The notes beneath the pieces were generated by a model. That model was not told where the DNA came from and did no database searches. It worked only from the letters and a program-made list of their open reading frames with translations. The translations under genes were made by a program, and so were the position numbers. This document shows positions 27,900-36,328 of a stretch of DNA of 64,000 nucleotides, piece after piece. This DNA is from Sulfurospirillum arsenophilum NBRC 109478 (GTDB lineage: Bacteria; Campylobacterota; Campylobacteria; Campylobacterales; Sulfurospirillaceae). Where the stretch lies: positions 62,001 through 126,000 of the forward strand of contig NZ_BBQF01000002.1 of assembly GCF_000813345.1 (NCBI RefSeq). The letters are read 5' to 3'. Each line of letters opens with the position of its first letter. Positions within the stretch are counted from its first letter, which is position 1.

Positions 27900-29204
27900 T
27901 CAGTCTTTTTGCGAGAGTGCTTTTTTCTCAAAAACACTCCAACCGCATTCTAACCACAGCCGTGCAGTTTGGTTAAAGAGTTCGCTGTGCAGTGTTGCCA
28001 CTTTCGCTCTCGTTGAAGCTAAGTTTGCGATGGCACGGCTGAGTTCGTCGGCACTGATGAGTTGGTTGTCAAAGCGACCTTGCGTAAGATGGGTGTATGA
28101 TTCGCTGGCTTTGGCTTCAAGTTTGGCACTTTGCAATTGAGCTTCGAGGGTTTTGATCTCTAATTGAGTGTTTTCCACCTCTAAACTCACTTGTTGTTTG
28201 TACTCTTCAAGATTGAAAAAAGCGGACATTTTGGAAGCACGTGCCGCATCGATGTTGTGTGCATCTGTGTAGCCGTTAAACAGATTCCATGAAGCACTTA
28301 TCCCCACATAGCTTTTATCGGCATTGGTGTAACCATCGCCATTGAGCTCAAGTGAGTCACCTTGTCGTTTTAAAACGCCTACCATGGCAAGTGAGGGGTA
28401 GTTTTTGCTTTTGGCTAACTCCACACTGCTTTGCGCTACATCTATCGCTTTTGTCATTACATGTAAATCTTCGCGCTCATTTAAAGCGATCTCTTTGGCT
28501 TCATGAATACTTGGAATTTCAAAAGCTTTGAGAGCGTTTGATTGAACGGTTTCAATTTTGGTATTGAGTATAAACGAGAGCTGGTTTAGCAGTTGCTTTT
28601 TTTGATTTTTATGGTGAAGCAGTTGCGCTTCAATGTCATACTTTTTCGCTTCAATGGCGTAGAGTTCGCTTTGTGCTAACAGCCCATTGTCATAAAAACC
28701 TTTGGCTTTTTTATAGGATTGGTTGATGGCAAGCTCTGAGCTTAAAAGTGCCTCAATGACTTTTTCTTCCGCAATGATAGTACTGAAAAGTTGGGTGACG
28801 TGCATGGCAAGATTGCGTTTGAGATTGGTTACTTTTAGGGTTGCTTGCTCACTTTCGAATTTGGCTTTATCGATGGCGGCTGAGATGGCAAACCCTGTAA
28901 AAAGTGGATAGCTTAAAACCAGTGCGCCTTCAAGATGTTGCCTTGTTCCAACATCGGCTTTGGTGAGCGGAAAAGAGGGAAGGTGCAATGTCATGTTTGG
29001 AATTTCGTTAAATTCAATGGCACTCAGGGTCGCATCAAGTGAAGGAAGGTTTTTACCCTGCGCTGCAAGGTAGAGTGACTGGGATGCACCCTCAAGTTCT
29101 TTAGCGCTTTTATAGCTATTGCTTTTTTCCAACAAATTTAAAAGTTCCGTGTAAGTTTGTGCATTTAAACATAAAGGCAGTAAAAACAGAAGTAAACGTC
29201 GCAT
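27900..29204 (-). CDS. TolC-family outer-membrane efflux protein
   Basis: A 434-residue protein with a signal peptide (LLLFLLPLCLNA) and two long helical repeats typical of outer-membrane efflux channels (LSYPLFTGFAISAAIDKAK, then SWNLFNGYTDAHNIDAA). It provides the exit duct for the divergently encoded HlyD-ABC exporter. A TTACATGTAA copy at 28457 encodes LHV. A 129-bp divergent promoter region carries two inverted repeats. Confidence 0.88.
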   Translation of the reverse strand: MRRLLLFLLPLCLNAQTYTELLNLLEKSNSYKSAKELEGASQSLYLAAQGKNLPSLDATLSAIEFNEIPNMTLHLPSFPLTKADVGTRQHLEGALVLSYPLFTGFAISAAIDKAKFESEQATLKVTNLKRNLAMHVTQLFSTIIAEEKVIEALLSSELAINQSYKKAKGFYDNGLLAQSELYAIEAKKYDIEAQLLHHKNQKKQLLNQLSFILNTKIETVQSNALKAFEIPSIHEAKEIALNEREDLHVMTKAIDVAQSSVELAKSKNYPSLAMVGVLKRQGDSLELNGDGYTNADKSYVGISASWNLFNGYTDAHNIDAARASKMSAFFNLEEYKQQVSLEVENTQLEIKTLEAQLQSAKLEAKASESYTHLTQGRFDNQLISADELSRAIANLASTRAKVATLHSELFNQTARLWLECGWSVFEKKALSQKD

Positions 29205-29219
29205 GAACCGTCCTTGCGA

Positions 29220-29239
29220 AACATCATGATTGTGATGTT
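29220..29239. promoter_or_regulatory. Inverted repeat in the efflux divergent promoter
   Basis: AACATCA (29220-29226) and TGATGTT (29233-29239) form a 7-6-7 dyad 16 bp before the TolC start, the size of a dimeric repressor site. No regulator gene is adjacent. Confidence 0.45.
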
Positions 29240-29262
29240 AATAGTATTGCTTATCCTATTAA

Positions 29263-29282
29263 TTCACTCTTAATTAGGTGAA
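29263..29282. promoter_or_regulatory. Second inverted repeat in the efflux divergent promoter
   Basis: TTCAC (29263-29267) and GTGAA (29278-29282) form a 5-10-5 dyad, about 19 bp upstream of a perfect -10 TATAAT (29301-29306) for the HlyD gene. It would overlap the -35 region. Confidence 0.4.
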
Positions 29283-29333
29283 AATATAAGAAATTAGTTA
29301 TATAATAGTTTTCTCTTCATCCAAGGAGCGTGA

Positions 29334-30491
29334 ATGTTGGAAAAAATCAAACAGTATCGTTTAGGTGTGGCTATCTTAGCCTTGGTTTTAATAGCTTCAG
29401 GACTCATCGTCAATAAACTCATAGCTCCCAAACTTGCCGAAAATCTCGTTCAAGGCTCAGGTCGGATGGATGGCGATTTGGTCAATCTCAACGCCAAGTA
29501 TGCGGGACGTATTGCTGCTTTAAACATTCATGAGGGACAACACGTTTCAGTAGGGCAAAGCATCGCCGTTCTTGCAAGCCCTGAGTATGAAGCGCAAAAG
29601 GCACAGATCGAAGCCCAAATCAATGCCAGAGCACAGGAACTTAGTGCGAAAGAGACAGAGCTAGAGATTGCTTCTAAAACAATTCCTGAAACACTTTCAA
29701 AAGCCAAAGCAAATTTTTCCATCAAACAACATCAACGCGATGAACTCGATAAAAATATCGCTTCACAAACCAGTGTCCTTGCACAAGATAAACGCGATTT
29801 AGAGCGCATGAAAAACTTGTATGATCAAAATCTCATTGAAAAACGCCAAGTCGAAACGGCAGCGTTAAAACACCAAACCAGTGGCAATTTTCTTTCAAGC
29901 TTACACCAAAAACGTGAACAACTTAGCCTTGCTATTAATGTTGCAAACAGCGAACTGATCGAAGCAACGGCACATCAAAAAACCTTACATGTAATGTCTC
30001 AAGGACTCGAAGCTTTGCGATCATCTCTCAAAGCCTTAGAAGCTTCCAAAACACAGATCGAAGCGGTTTTAAATGAGATGACACTGCGCTCTTCCATTGA
30101 TGGTGTTGTTGTGGAAAAAATAGCCAATCAAGGCGAAGTCATAGGGACAGGAAGTGTTGTGGCAACCTTGCTTGATCCAAACTCACTTTACCTTAAAATC
30201 TTTGTCGACACCAAACAAAATGGCAATCTCCACGTAGGCAATGACGCGGTCATTTTTTTAGATGGAAAACCCAATGAGCCCATCCCTGCAAAAGTTGTGC
30301 GCATCGAACAAAAAGCAGAATTTACACCCAAAGAGGTAAGCGTTCCGAGTGATCGTATTCAGAGAGTTTTTGCTTTACATGTAAAGCCACTTTCTCCTCA
30401 GCCAACCCTGAAACTGGGCATTCCTGCTGTGGGCGTTGTCTCAATGGACGGCAAAGGTCTGCCGAAGAGTTTAAACAACGTTCCTGAATGA
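29334..30491 (+). CDS. HlyD-family membrane-fusion protein (YbhG/YhiI-like)
   Basis: A 385-residue periplasmic adaptor. One N-terminal membrane helix (VAILALVLIASGLIV) is followed by a lipoyl half-motif (AKYAGRIAALNIHEGQHVS), a long coiled-coil hairpin (about residues 85-245) and the second lipoyl half (LRSSIDGVVVEKIANQGEV). It links the inner-membrane ABC exporter to TolC. AAGGAG precedes the ATG. It leads a four-gene operon with 7-bp or overlapping joints. Two TTACATGTAA copies (29985, 30375) encode LHV. Confidence 0.9.
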   Translation: MLEKIKQYRLGVAILALVLIASGLIVNKLIAPKLAENLVQGSGRMDGDLVNLNAKYAGRIAALNIHEGQHVSVGQSIAVLASPEYEAQKAQIEAQINARAQELSAKETELEIASKTIPETLSKAKANFSIKQHQRDELDKNIASQTSVLAQDKRDLERMKNLYDQNLIEKRQVETAALKHQTSGNFLSSLHQKREQLSLAINVANSELIEATAHQKTLHVMSQGLEALRSSLKALEASKTQIEAVLNEMTLRSSIDGVVVEKIANQGEVIGTGSVVATLLDPNSLYLKIFVDTKQNGNLHVGNDAVIFLDGKPNEPIPAKVVRIEQKAEFTPKEVSVPSDRIQRVFALHVKPLSPQPTLKLGIPAVGVVSMDGKGLPKSLNNVPE

Positions 30492-30498
30492 GCAAATC

Positions 30499-32112
30499 AT
30501 GGAATTGAACGTTGAGAATGTCCGTGTTTACCATAAAAAAAGCCTTGGCATTGCTGGGGCGAGTTTATCGGCAAATGAGGGCGAAATCATCGGTTTTATT
30601 GGCGCAGATGGTGCGGGAAAAAGCTCGCTCATTCATGCTATAGCAGGCGTCATTCCTTTTGAGGGTAATGTTACGTTTAATGGTTTGACGTACCATTCAC
30701 CCAAAGAGGCAGAACCGCTTAAACCTTCCATCGGATTGATGCCTCAGGGCATTGGTTTGGTACTTTACGATCTCCTTACCGTCGATGAACATTTACGTTT
30801 TTTTGCCAATATTCACAACATCAAACAAGATGCCACGTTTGAAGCGTACAAACTTCGCCTCTTAAAAATGGCAGGGCTGGATGCGTTTCAAGACCGCCAA
30901 GCGGGAAAGCTGAGTGGCGGCATGATGCAAAAGCTCTCGCTTATCTGCACGCTGCTACACCGTCCTAAACTTTTACTGTTGGATGAGCCTACCACGGGTG
31001 TTGACCCGCTGAGTCGCATTGAGCTGTGGGAAATCCTCGATGAAATTCGAAAATCTGAAGGGACAATTTCGATCATCAGCACCGCATACATGCAAGAGGC
31101 TGCAAAGATGGATAAAATCTTACTCTTTGATGAACAGGAGATCATCGCGCAAGGCACTTCAAGCGAACTGATAGACTCTATTCGTGCCATGAGCTATGTC
31201 GAAGGAATTAAAACGCAAGAGCCGTGTATTCGCACGCTTCATGCGACCTATTGCCTTTCGCCTTTAGAAGCGGAACACACAGAACCAAGCCTTGAAGCGC
31301 TCTTTTTTGTCAATGCCCTTCAAAAAGGCAAAAAAATGCCACTCATTGAGATTACCAATAAAGAGAAAACCATTGAATTGCCCGATGTCGTCATGGAAGC
31401 CAAAGGGCTCACCAAGGTTTTTGGTAGTTTCACTGCAAATGAAAATGTCGATATGACACTACACAAAGGCGAGATTTTAGGGCTTTTAGGAGCAAATGGT
31501 GCAGGTAAAACAACATTTATTAAGATGCTTTTGGGACTTTATCCTATCGATGGAGGCGAATTGACACTGCTTGGAAAGTCGATTCAAACGCAAGAAGATC
31601 GTCAGGCGCTTAAAGCCAGCATTGGTTATGTGAGTCAGCATTTTGCGCTTTACAATGATATGAGTGTTGAGGAAAATCTACTCTATTTTGCTTCCATGCG
31701 AGGTATCGCTATGGATGTTGCGAAAAGCCGTATTGCACGTTATGCCCTAGAATTGGGCTTTGATGAATACCTCAATGCAATGCCTCAAGAGTTACCACTC
31801 GGCATCAATCAGCGTTTTTCACTTGCCTCTGCTTTACTGCACGAGCCTGTCATTTTGTTTTTGGATGAGCCAACTTCGGGTGTGGATGCCATCGCACGAG
31901 CAAAATTTTGGGAGCTTTTAAAAGCTCTTAAAGAGCGTTGGGAAATTGCCATTTTAATCACGACACACTACATGAGCGAAGCAGAATTTTGTGACCGTGT
32001 GGTGTTATTGCGCCAAGGCAAAAAGATCGCCGATCATACTATTGCAGAGTTTTACGCGGAACATCCCAAAGCGCAGAGCTTTGAGGAGATTTTCTTGGAG
32101 TATTACCGATGA
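30499..32112 (+). CDS. ABC exporter ATPase with two nucleotide-binding domains (YbhF-like)
   Basis: A 537-residue protein with two ABC ATPase domains. Domain 1 has Walker A GADGAGKSS, signature LSGGMMQK and Walker B LLLLDEPTTGVD. Domain 2 has GANGAGKTT and ILFLDEPTSGVD, but its signature is degenerate (LPLGINQR), as in YbhF. It energises the two ABC-2 permeases that follow. In E. coli YbhGFSR exports drugs and cations; the substrate here is unknown. It overlaps the next gene by 4 bp. Confidence 0.92.
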   Translation: MELNVENVRVYHKKSLGIAGASLSANEGEIIGFIGADGAGKSSLIHAIAGVIPFEGNVTFNGLTYHSPKEAEPLKPSIGLMPQGIGLVLYDLLTVDEHLRFFANIHNIKQDATFEAYKLRLLKMAGLDAFQDRQAGKLSGGMMQKLSLICTLLHRPKLLLLDEPTTGVDPLSRIELWEILDEIRKSEGTISIISTAYMQEAAKMDKILLFDEQEIIAQGTSSELIDSIRAMSYVEGIKTQEPCIRTLHATYCLSPLEAEHTEPSLEALFFVNALQKGKKMPLIEITNKEKTIELPDVVMEAKGLTKVFGSFTANENVDMTLHKGEILGLLGANGAGKTTFIKMLLGLYPIDGGELTLLGKSIQTQEDRQALKASIGYVSQHFALYNDMSVEENLLYFASMRGIAMDVAKSRIARYALELGFDEYLNAMPQELPLGINQRFSLASALLHEPVILFLDEPTSGVDAIARAKFWELLKALKERWEIAILITTHYMSEAEFCDRVVLLRQGKKIADHTIAEFYAEHPKAQSFEEIFLEYYR

Positions 32113-33227
32113 AACTAGGAGTCGTCAAAGCGTATGTGCTCAAAGAACTTACGGAGATTATAAGATCACGTCTTATCATCATGGTTTATTTGATGCCAAC
32201 GATGGTGTTGGTTCTCTTTGGCTATGGCATCCGCATGGAAGTCACAGGAGCACGCACGCTTATTATTGATAACGACCAGAGCCACTATTCGCAGCTTCTT
32301 TTGAGCAAGTTTGAACACTCCAAATACTTTGACGTTACCATCGAAAAACAAGATGAAGCCAAAGCACTCGATAAAATCCATCAAGCCAAAAGCGACATAC
32401 TCATCATCATTCCAGAAAGTTTTGAAAAGCGGCTTTTGCACGGACAAACGACGCAAATCGGTGTCTTCTTAGATGCTGCATTTCCAACACGAGGCTCGAC
32501 GATGGAGAGTTATGTCAAAGGTGTAGTCTTAGATGCCGCCAGTCAGATGTTAGAGCGCTTGGGTGGCAATGCCCCAACGATTAGCATTAACCAGCGTACA
32601 CTTTTTAACCAAGCGATGCGCGATGAAGATGCCATAGTCCCAGGGCTCATCGGGCTTGTCATGCTCATTGCACCGGCTATTTTAGCCGCTCTTCTTATCG
32701 TCAAAGAGAAAGAACGAGGTACGATCTTTAACTTTTACGCATCACCTGTTTCCAAAAGCGAGTTCATCGCCGCCAAGCTTATTCCTGTTTTTTTACTGCA
32801 TTCCATCAATATTTTCATCCTTTTCCTTTGGGCAACGTATCTATTTGAAGTGCCGTTTCGAGGCAGTTTTTTGCTCTATTGGCTTACATCTGAGCTTTAC
32901 TTGGTGATTAGTCTCTCCATTGGTATGCTTATCTCCATCATCACACGCACGCAAATCGTTGCGGTGGTTTTAACGGTCATTGTTACGATCATTCCAGGGT
33001 TTTTATACTCAGGCATTTTGATGCCGATCTCTTCGATGGTGGGTGTTTCACGTTATGAAGCACATATTTTCCCTGTTATGTACTACAACCACATTCTTTA
33101 CGATGTTTTCTTGGTGGGAGAAGGGCTGGCTTCGTCTAAAACCGTGACGTATATTTTCATCTTGGCGTTGTACGCTTTTAGTATGCTCACCCTTGGCAGT
33201 TTCTTGCTTAAAAAGGAGCTAAGATGA
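32109..33227 (+). CDS. ABC-2 permease (YbhS-like)
   Basis: A 372-residue ABC-2 membrane protein. The first helix (LIIMVYLMPTMVLVLFGYG) is followed by a large periplasmic domain (to about residue 175) and five C-terminal helices. KEKERGTIFNFYASPVSKSEF is the cytoplasmic coupling segment of the family. It pairs with the next permease as a heterodimer and overlaps it by 4 bp. Confidence 0.9.
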   Translation: MKLGVVKAYVLKELTEIIRSRLIIMVYLMPTMVLVLFGYGIRMEVTGARTLIIDNDQSHYSQLLLSKFEHSKYFDVTIEKQDEAKALDKIHQAKSDILIIIPESFEKRLLHGQTTQIGVFLDAAFPTRGSTMESYVKGVVLDAASQMLERLGGNAPTISINQRTLFNQAMRDEDAIVPGLIGLVMLIAPAILAALLIVKEKERGTIFNFYASPVSKSEFIAAKLIPVFLLHSINIFILFLWATYLFEVPFRGSFLLYWLTSELYLVISLSIGMLISIITRTQIVAVVLTVIVTIIPGFLYSGILMPISSMVGVSRYEAHIFPVMYYNHILYDVFLVGEGLASSKTVTYIFILALYAFSMLTLGSFLLKKELR

Positions 33228-34303
33228 AGATCTTTTGGGCGGTTGTGGGAAAAGAGTTACTGAGTTTCATACGCTCGTGGCAGTTAGTCTTTGTTGTCCT
33301 TTATGCCTTTAGTTTTGAGGTTTACATCGCAGGCAGTGGCATTGAGCTTAAACCTCGCAATATCGCTGTTGGCTATATTGATGCAAGTGGAGGAGGGCTG
33401 AGTCAAAAGTTTTTGAGTTACTTCCATGCCCCTGAGTTTTTAGAGCCTATTTTATTTGAGTCGCAAGAAAAACTCTCTCAAGCGGTGTTTGATAAAGAGA
33501 TCATGGTAGGCTTAGTGTTTGATGATACTTTTGAGCAAAATTTTCGTAAAAATCACCATACCACTTTGCATGTTTTACTCGATGCGACAGCGGCTTCACA
33601 AGCGTTTACAGCACTCAGTTACCTGCAAAACATAGCGATCAATTTTACAGCACGCACTTTTCCAGTTGAACTCGTAACACATAAACTCTTTAACGAAAAT
33701 GCGGACAACCATACCTTTATGGCGTTGACGGAATTGCTCTCCATTGTAACGCTTTTATCGGTCATCTTAACCGCGGTTGTGTTTGTGAAAGAGAAAGAAG
33801 AGGGTACTTGGGACATTATGCTTTTGATGCCTGTGAATGCTAAGATTATTATTTTAGCTAAGTCTTTTTCTCAGGTGATTATCGTGATGGTGGGTATTGT
33901 TATCTCGGTGGGATTTGTGATATTTGGTGTTTTTGACACGCCCATTAATGGCTCGTTTTTCGCTTTTTTATTGCTGAGTTTTCTTTATGCCTTCACGGGG
34001 GCTGGCATTGGGCTTTTCATCGCTGCGATTGCCAAAGATGTGATGCAAGTGGCTCAACTTTCCATCGTCATCATGTTACCGCTCATCTTTCTCAGTGGTG
34101 CATGGACACCGATTTACGCGATGCATCCATGGTTGCAGACGTTTTCACTGATCTCACCACTGCGCTATTACATCGAAGGAACAGAGAGTATTTTCTTTCG
34201 TGGAACGCCATTTTTAGAGCTTTATCCCTATTTCTTAGGGGTGACATTGGTGGGGAGTGTTGTGTATGCGATAGGATTTCGCAAAATTGGGCGGTTGTTT
34301 TAA
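33224..34303 (+). CDS. ABC-2 permease (YbhR-like)
   Basis: A 359-residue partner permease with the same layout: an N-terminal helix, a periplasmic domain and five C-terminal helices. The coupling segment is KEKEEGTWDIMLLMPV, and IFLSGAWTPIYAMHPWLQ is typical near the last helices. It ends the exporter operon. Its stop codon lies inside the terminator hairpin. Confidence 0.9.
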   Translation: MKIFWAVVGKELLSFIRSWQLVFVVLYAFSFEVYIAGSGIELKPRNIAVGYIDASGGGLSQKFLSYFHAPEFLEPILFESQEKLSQAVFDKEIMVGLVFDDTFEQNFRKNHHTTLHVLLDATAASQAFTALSYLQNIAINFTARTFPVELVTHKLFNENADNHTFMALTELLSIVTLLSVILTAVVFVKEKEEGTWDIMLLMPVNAKIIILAKSFSQVIIVMVGIVISVGFVIFGVFDTPINGSFFAFLLLSFLYAFTGAGIGLFIAAIAKDVMQVAQLSIVIMLPLIFLSGAWTPIYAMHPWLQTFSLISPLRYYIEGTESIFFRGTPFLELYPYFLGVTLVGSVVYAIGFRKIGRLF

Positions 34304-34318
34304 CCGCTCAATTTTTTT
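34288..34318 (+). terminator. Intrinsic terminator of the exporter operon
   Basis: TGGGCGGTT (34288-34296) pairs with AACCGCTCA (34302-34310), with one G-U pair, across a 5-nt loop. A run of seven T (34312-34318) follows and passes directly into ACATGTAAA. Confidence 0.9.
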
Positions 34319-34327
34319 ACATGTAAA
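34316..34327. repeat. TTTACATGTAAA palindrome, exporter/MarC junction
   Basis: It lies between convergent genes, overlaps the terminator T-run and ends 2 bp before the MarC stop. Confidence 0.95.
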
Positions 34328-34329
34328 GG

Positions 34330-34935
34330 TTAGTGTAAAAAGTTTTTAATGCCAGTAAAGATGAGTTGCGCAGAAAGTGCTGCCAAGACAAGACCCGTGA
34401 CTTTACTAAAAACAACAAGTCCCGTACGACCGATGAGTCTTTCAATATGACCTGAAAGATACAGCAACAAGCCAATACTAAAAATAGCCGATAAAAGCGC
34501 GCTAGACCCCAAAAGCAAGTCTTCAACACTGTTCATATCAGCACCCATGACCATAAGCGCACCCACGGTTCCAGGTCCTACCGTGACAGGAATCGCCAAA
34601 GGAACAACGGCATGTTTTAAGATGTCTGTTTTGCAGGTAGGTTCCGCGTTGATGTCTTTTTGCACCAAATCAACAGCGGTTAAAAAAAGAAGTGCCCCAG
34701 CACCAATACGAAAGGCATCAAGGGTAATGCCAAAAAGTTCAAAAATGTATTTTCCAAAAAAGAGAATAATCAGACACGTGATCGAAATTGCTAAAGTTAC
34801 TTTAATCGCAAGGCGCTTTTTATCGCTCTCCTCAATACCTTTGGTCATCGACAAAAAGATGGTTGTGACAAAAAATGGTGTCATAATAAAAAAGAATTTA
34901 ACATAAATCGCAAAAAAAGCAGAGAGGTGAATCAT
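34330..34935 (-). CDS. MarC-family (UPF0056) membrane protein
   Basis: A 201-residue inner-membrane protein with about six helices. FFIMTPFFVTTIFLSMTKG at the N-terminus and FRIGAGALLFLTAVDLVQ and PLAIPVTVGPGTVGALMV further on are the conserved MarC segments. Despite the name, members are not proven drug transporters and the role is unknown. It is a single gene. Confidence 0.85.
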   Translation of the reverse strand: MIHLSAFFAIYVKFFFIMTPFFVTTIFLSMTKGIEESDKKRLAIKVTLAISITCLIILFFGKYIFELFGITLDAFRIGAGALLFLTAVDLVQKDINAEPTCKTDILKHAVVPLAIPVTVGPGTVGALMVMGADMNSVEDLLLGSSALLSAIFSIGLLLYLSGHIERLIGRTGLVVFSKVTGLVLAALSAQLIFTGIKNFLH

Positions 34936-35003
34936 CGTATAAGCTCCTTAAAAAGAGTTGGCATTATAGCACTTTTTCAGTTCCTCTTTGGCAGAATGGA
35001 GGG

Positions 35004-35609
35004 ATGAAAAAAGAGATACTTTACCTAACCGAATATTTAGCCAAAAGTGAAAACGATGATGCGAGTGCTTTTTATGACCTATTGGTGCAAAATCTTACTT
35101 CCTTAGAGCTTTACACGCCTACTAAGTTTACACAAGCACAGATTGGCTCTTTGATGTCCCGACAAGGGTTTTGTGCTCCTTCTGGTTTTGTTGAAGGGCT
35201 CAAAGCACTAGATGCTGCTTTTGAAAAAGCTCTGCCCAAACCACTGCACGAAGCTAAAAAAAGCCTTTTCATGACACTTTTAAGCGTCAATTTCCCCAAA
35301 AAGAAAGGGTTTTTGAACGTTTCCTTAGACCTTTTCCTTTCGCAACTTGAACCTGTGGAAAAAAGCATCTATGAAAATCTTTTAGCCTATGTTGCTGGGC
35401 TCAATCGCGCCCTTGCACTCTTTTTTGTCTTGGGCAAAGAGGATGCACAAAATTTTACACCCGAGTGTCTAGTTGCTTTTGGAGAATCTTTACATGTAAA
35501 GCTTTTGGACTTTTTGTTGAACGAAGAAGAAAAAGCTTTGCTGAGCCAAGGACTTAAAGAGTTGCTTGGGGTTTACCTTAGCCTTTATGGAAAGTATCTT
35601 TACATGTAA
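35004..35609 (+). CDS. Unknown helical protein
   Basis: A 201-residue soluble protein, Leu-rich and predicted all-helical, with no signal or membrane segment and no motif I recognise. Its size and helical nature recall TorD-type chaperones, but no diagnostic residue supports that. It carries two TTTACATGTAAA copies: one at 35489 encodes LHVK; the other, at 35599, supplies the last codons and the stop (YM-stop). The DUF1847 gene follows 12 bp later and is probably co-transcribed. Confidence 0.6.
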   Translation: MKKEILYLTEYLAKSENDDASAFYDLLVQNLTSLELYTPTKFTQAQIGSLMSRQGFCAPSGFVEGLKALDAAFEKALPKPLHEAKKSLFMTLLSVNFPKKKGFLNVSLDLFLSQLEPVEKSIYENLLAYVAGLNRALALFFVLGKEDAQNFTPECLVAFGESLHVKLLDFLLNEEEKALLSQGLKELLGVYLSLYGKYLYM

Positions 35610-35610
35610 A
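35599..35610. repeat. TTTACATGTAAA palindrome forming a stop codon
   Basis: Read in the TAC-ATG-TAA phase it ends the upstream gene at 35609. Its last bases run into the AAAAAGGA ribosome site of the DUF1847 gene. Confidence 0.95.
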
Positions 35611-35621
35611 AAGGATTTTAG

Positions 35622-36281
35622 ATGCAAGAAGATGAAAAAGAGCTCAGTTGCGCTGAGTGTGGAACGCTGAACTGCCATAAACACGAAAGCCGTTATCCTA
35701 AGTTTTGTCTCACCACAAATGTCGATGAAGCAATGCTTGAAGAGTCTCTTGAGTGCTATAAAGACGAAGAGGGGATTGATCGTAAAATTGCCATGGCGGC
35801 GGCTGACATTGAGGGTAAATACTATGGGCAACTAACACGTGTCGAAGAGATACTTGCCTTTGCAAGACGCATTGATGCTAAAAAGATTGGCATTGCATCC
35901 TGTGTGGGATTAGCGGCTGAGTCAAAAATCTTTGCAGAAATTCTCAAAGTCAACGGTTTTGATGTTTTTATGGCAATCTGCAAAGTAGGTTCTCGCGATA
36001 AGTGTGAAATAGGACTCAAAGAAGAGCAAAAAATCCGTCCCAATACGTTTGAGCCAATGTGCAATCCTGTGCTTCAAGCCAAGTACCTAAACAAAGCCAA
36101 GACCGATCTCAATGTCATTATGGGCTTGTGTGTGGGGCATGATTCATTGTTTATCAAATACGCCAAAGCGACGACAACCTATCTGGTTGTCAAAGATCGT
36201 GTTTTAGGACACAATCCTGTTGTGGCACTCTACACGACAGGTTCTTATTACAAGAAACTTTTAACGCCAAAAGAGTACTAA
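35622..36281 (+). CDS. DUF1847 metal-binding protein
   Basis: A 219-residue protein of the DUF1847 family. The N-terminus has a cysteine/histidine cluster (SCAECGTLNCHKHESRYPKFC), and further cysteines follow in IGIASCVGL, MAICKVGSRDKCE, EPMCNPV and MGLCVGHD. The arrangement suggests a bound metal or Fe-S cluster; the function is unknown. It faces an Fe-S protein gene tail to tail. Confidence 0.8.
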   Translation: MQEDEKELSCAECGTLNCHKHESRYPKFCLTTNVDEAMLEESLECYKDEEGIDRKIAMAAADIEGKYYGQLTRVEEILAFARRIDAKKIGIASCVGLAAESKIFAEILKVNGFDVFMAICKVGSRDKCEIGLKEEQKIRPNTFEPMCNPVLQAKYLNKAKTDLNVIMGLCVGHDSLFIKYAKATTTYLVVKDRVLGHNPVVALYTTGSYYKKLLTPKEY

Positions 36282-36285
36282 ACTC

Positions 36286-36297
36286 TTTACATGTAAA
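36286..36297. repeat. TTTACATGTAAA palindrome, DUF1847/Fe-S gene junction
   Basis: It lies between convergent genes. On the minus strand it directly follows the Fe-S gene terminator T-run. Confidence 0.95.
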
Positions 36298-36328
36298 AAT
36301 GAGAGTACCAAAAATGGGTACTCTCATT
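36298..36328 (-). terminator. Intrinsic terminator of the Fe-S protein gene
   Basis: AATGAGAGTACC (36298-36309) pairs with GGTACTCTCATT (36317-36328), a perfect 12-bp stem with a 7-nt loop. On the minus strand TTTTT then ACATGTAAA follow. The stop codon is at the stem base. Confidence 0.88.
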
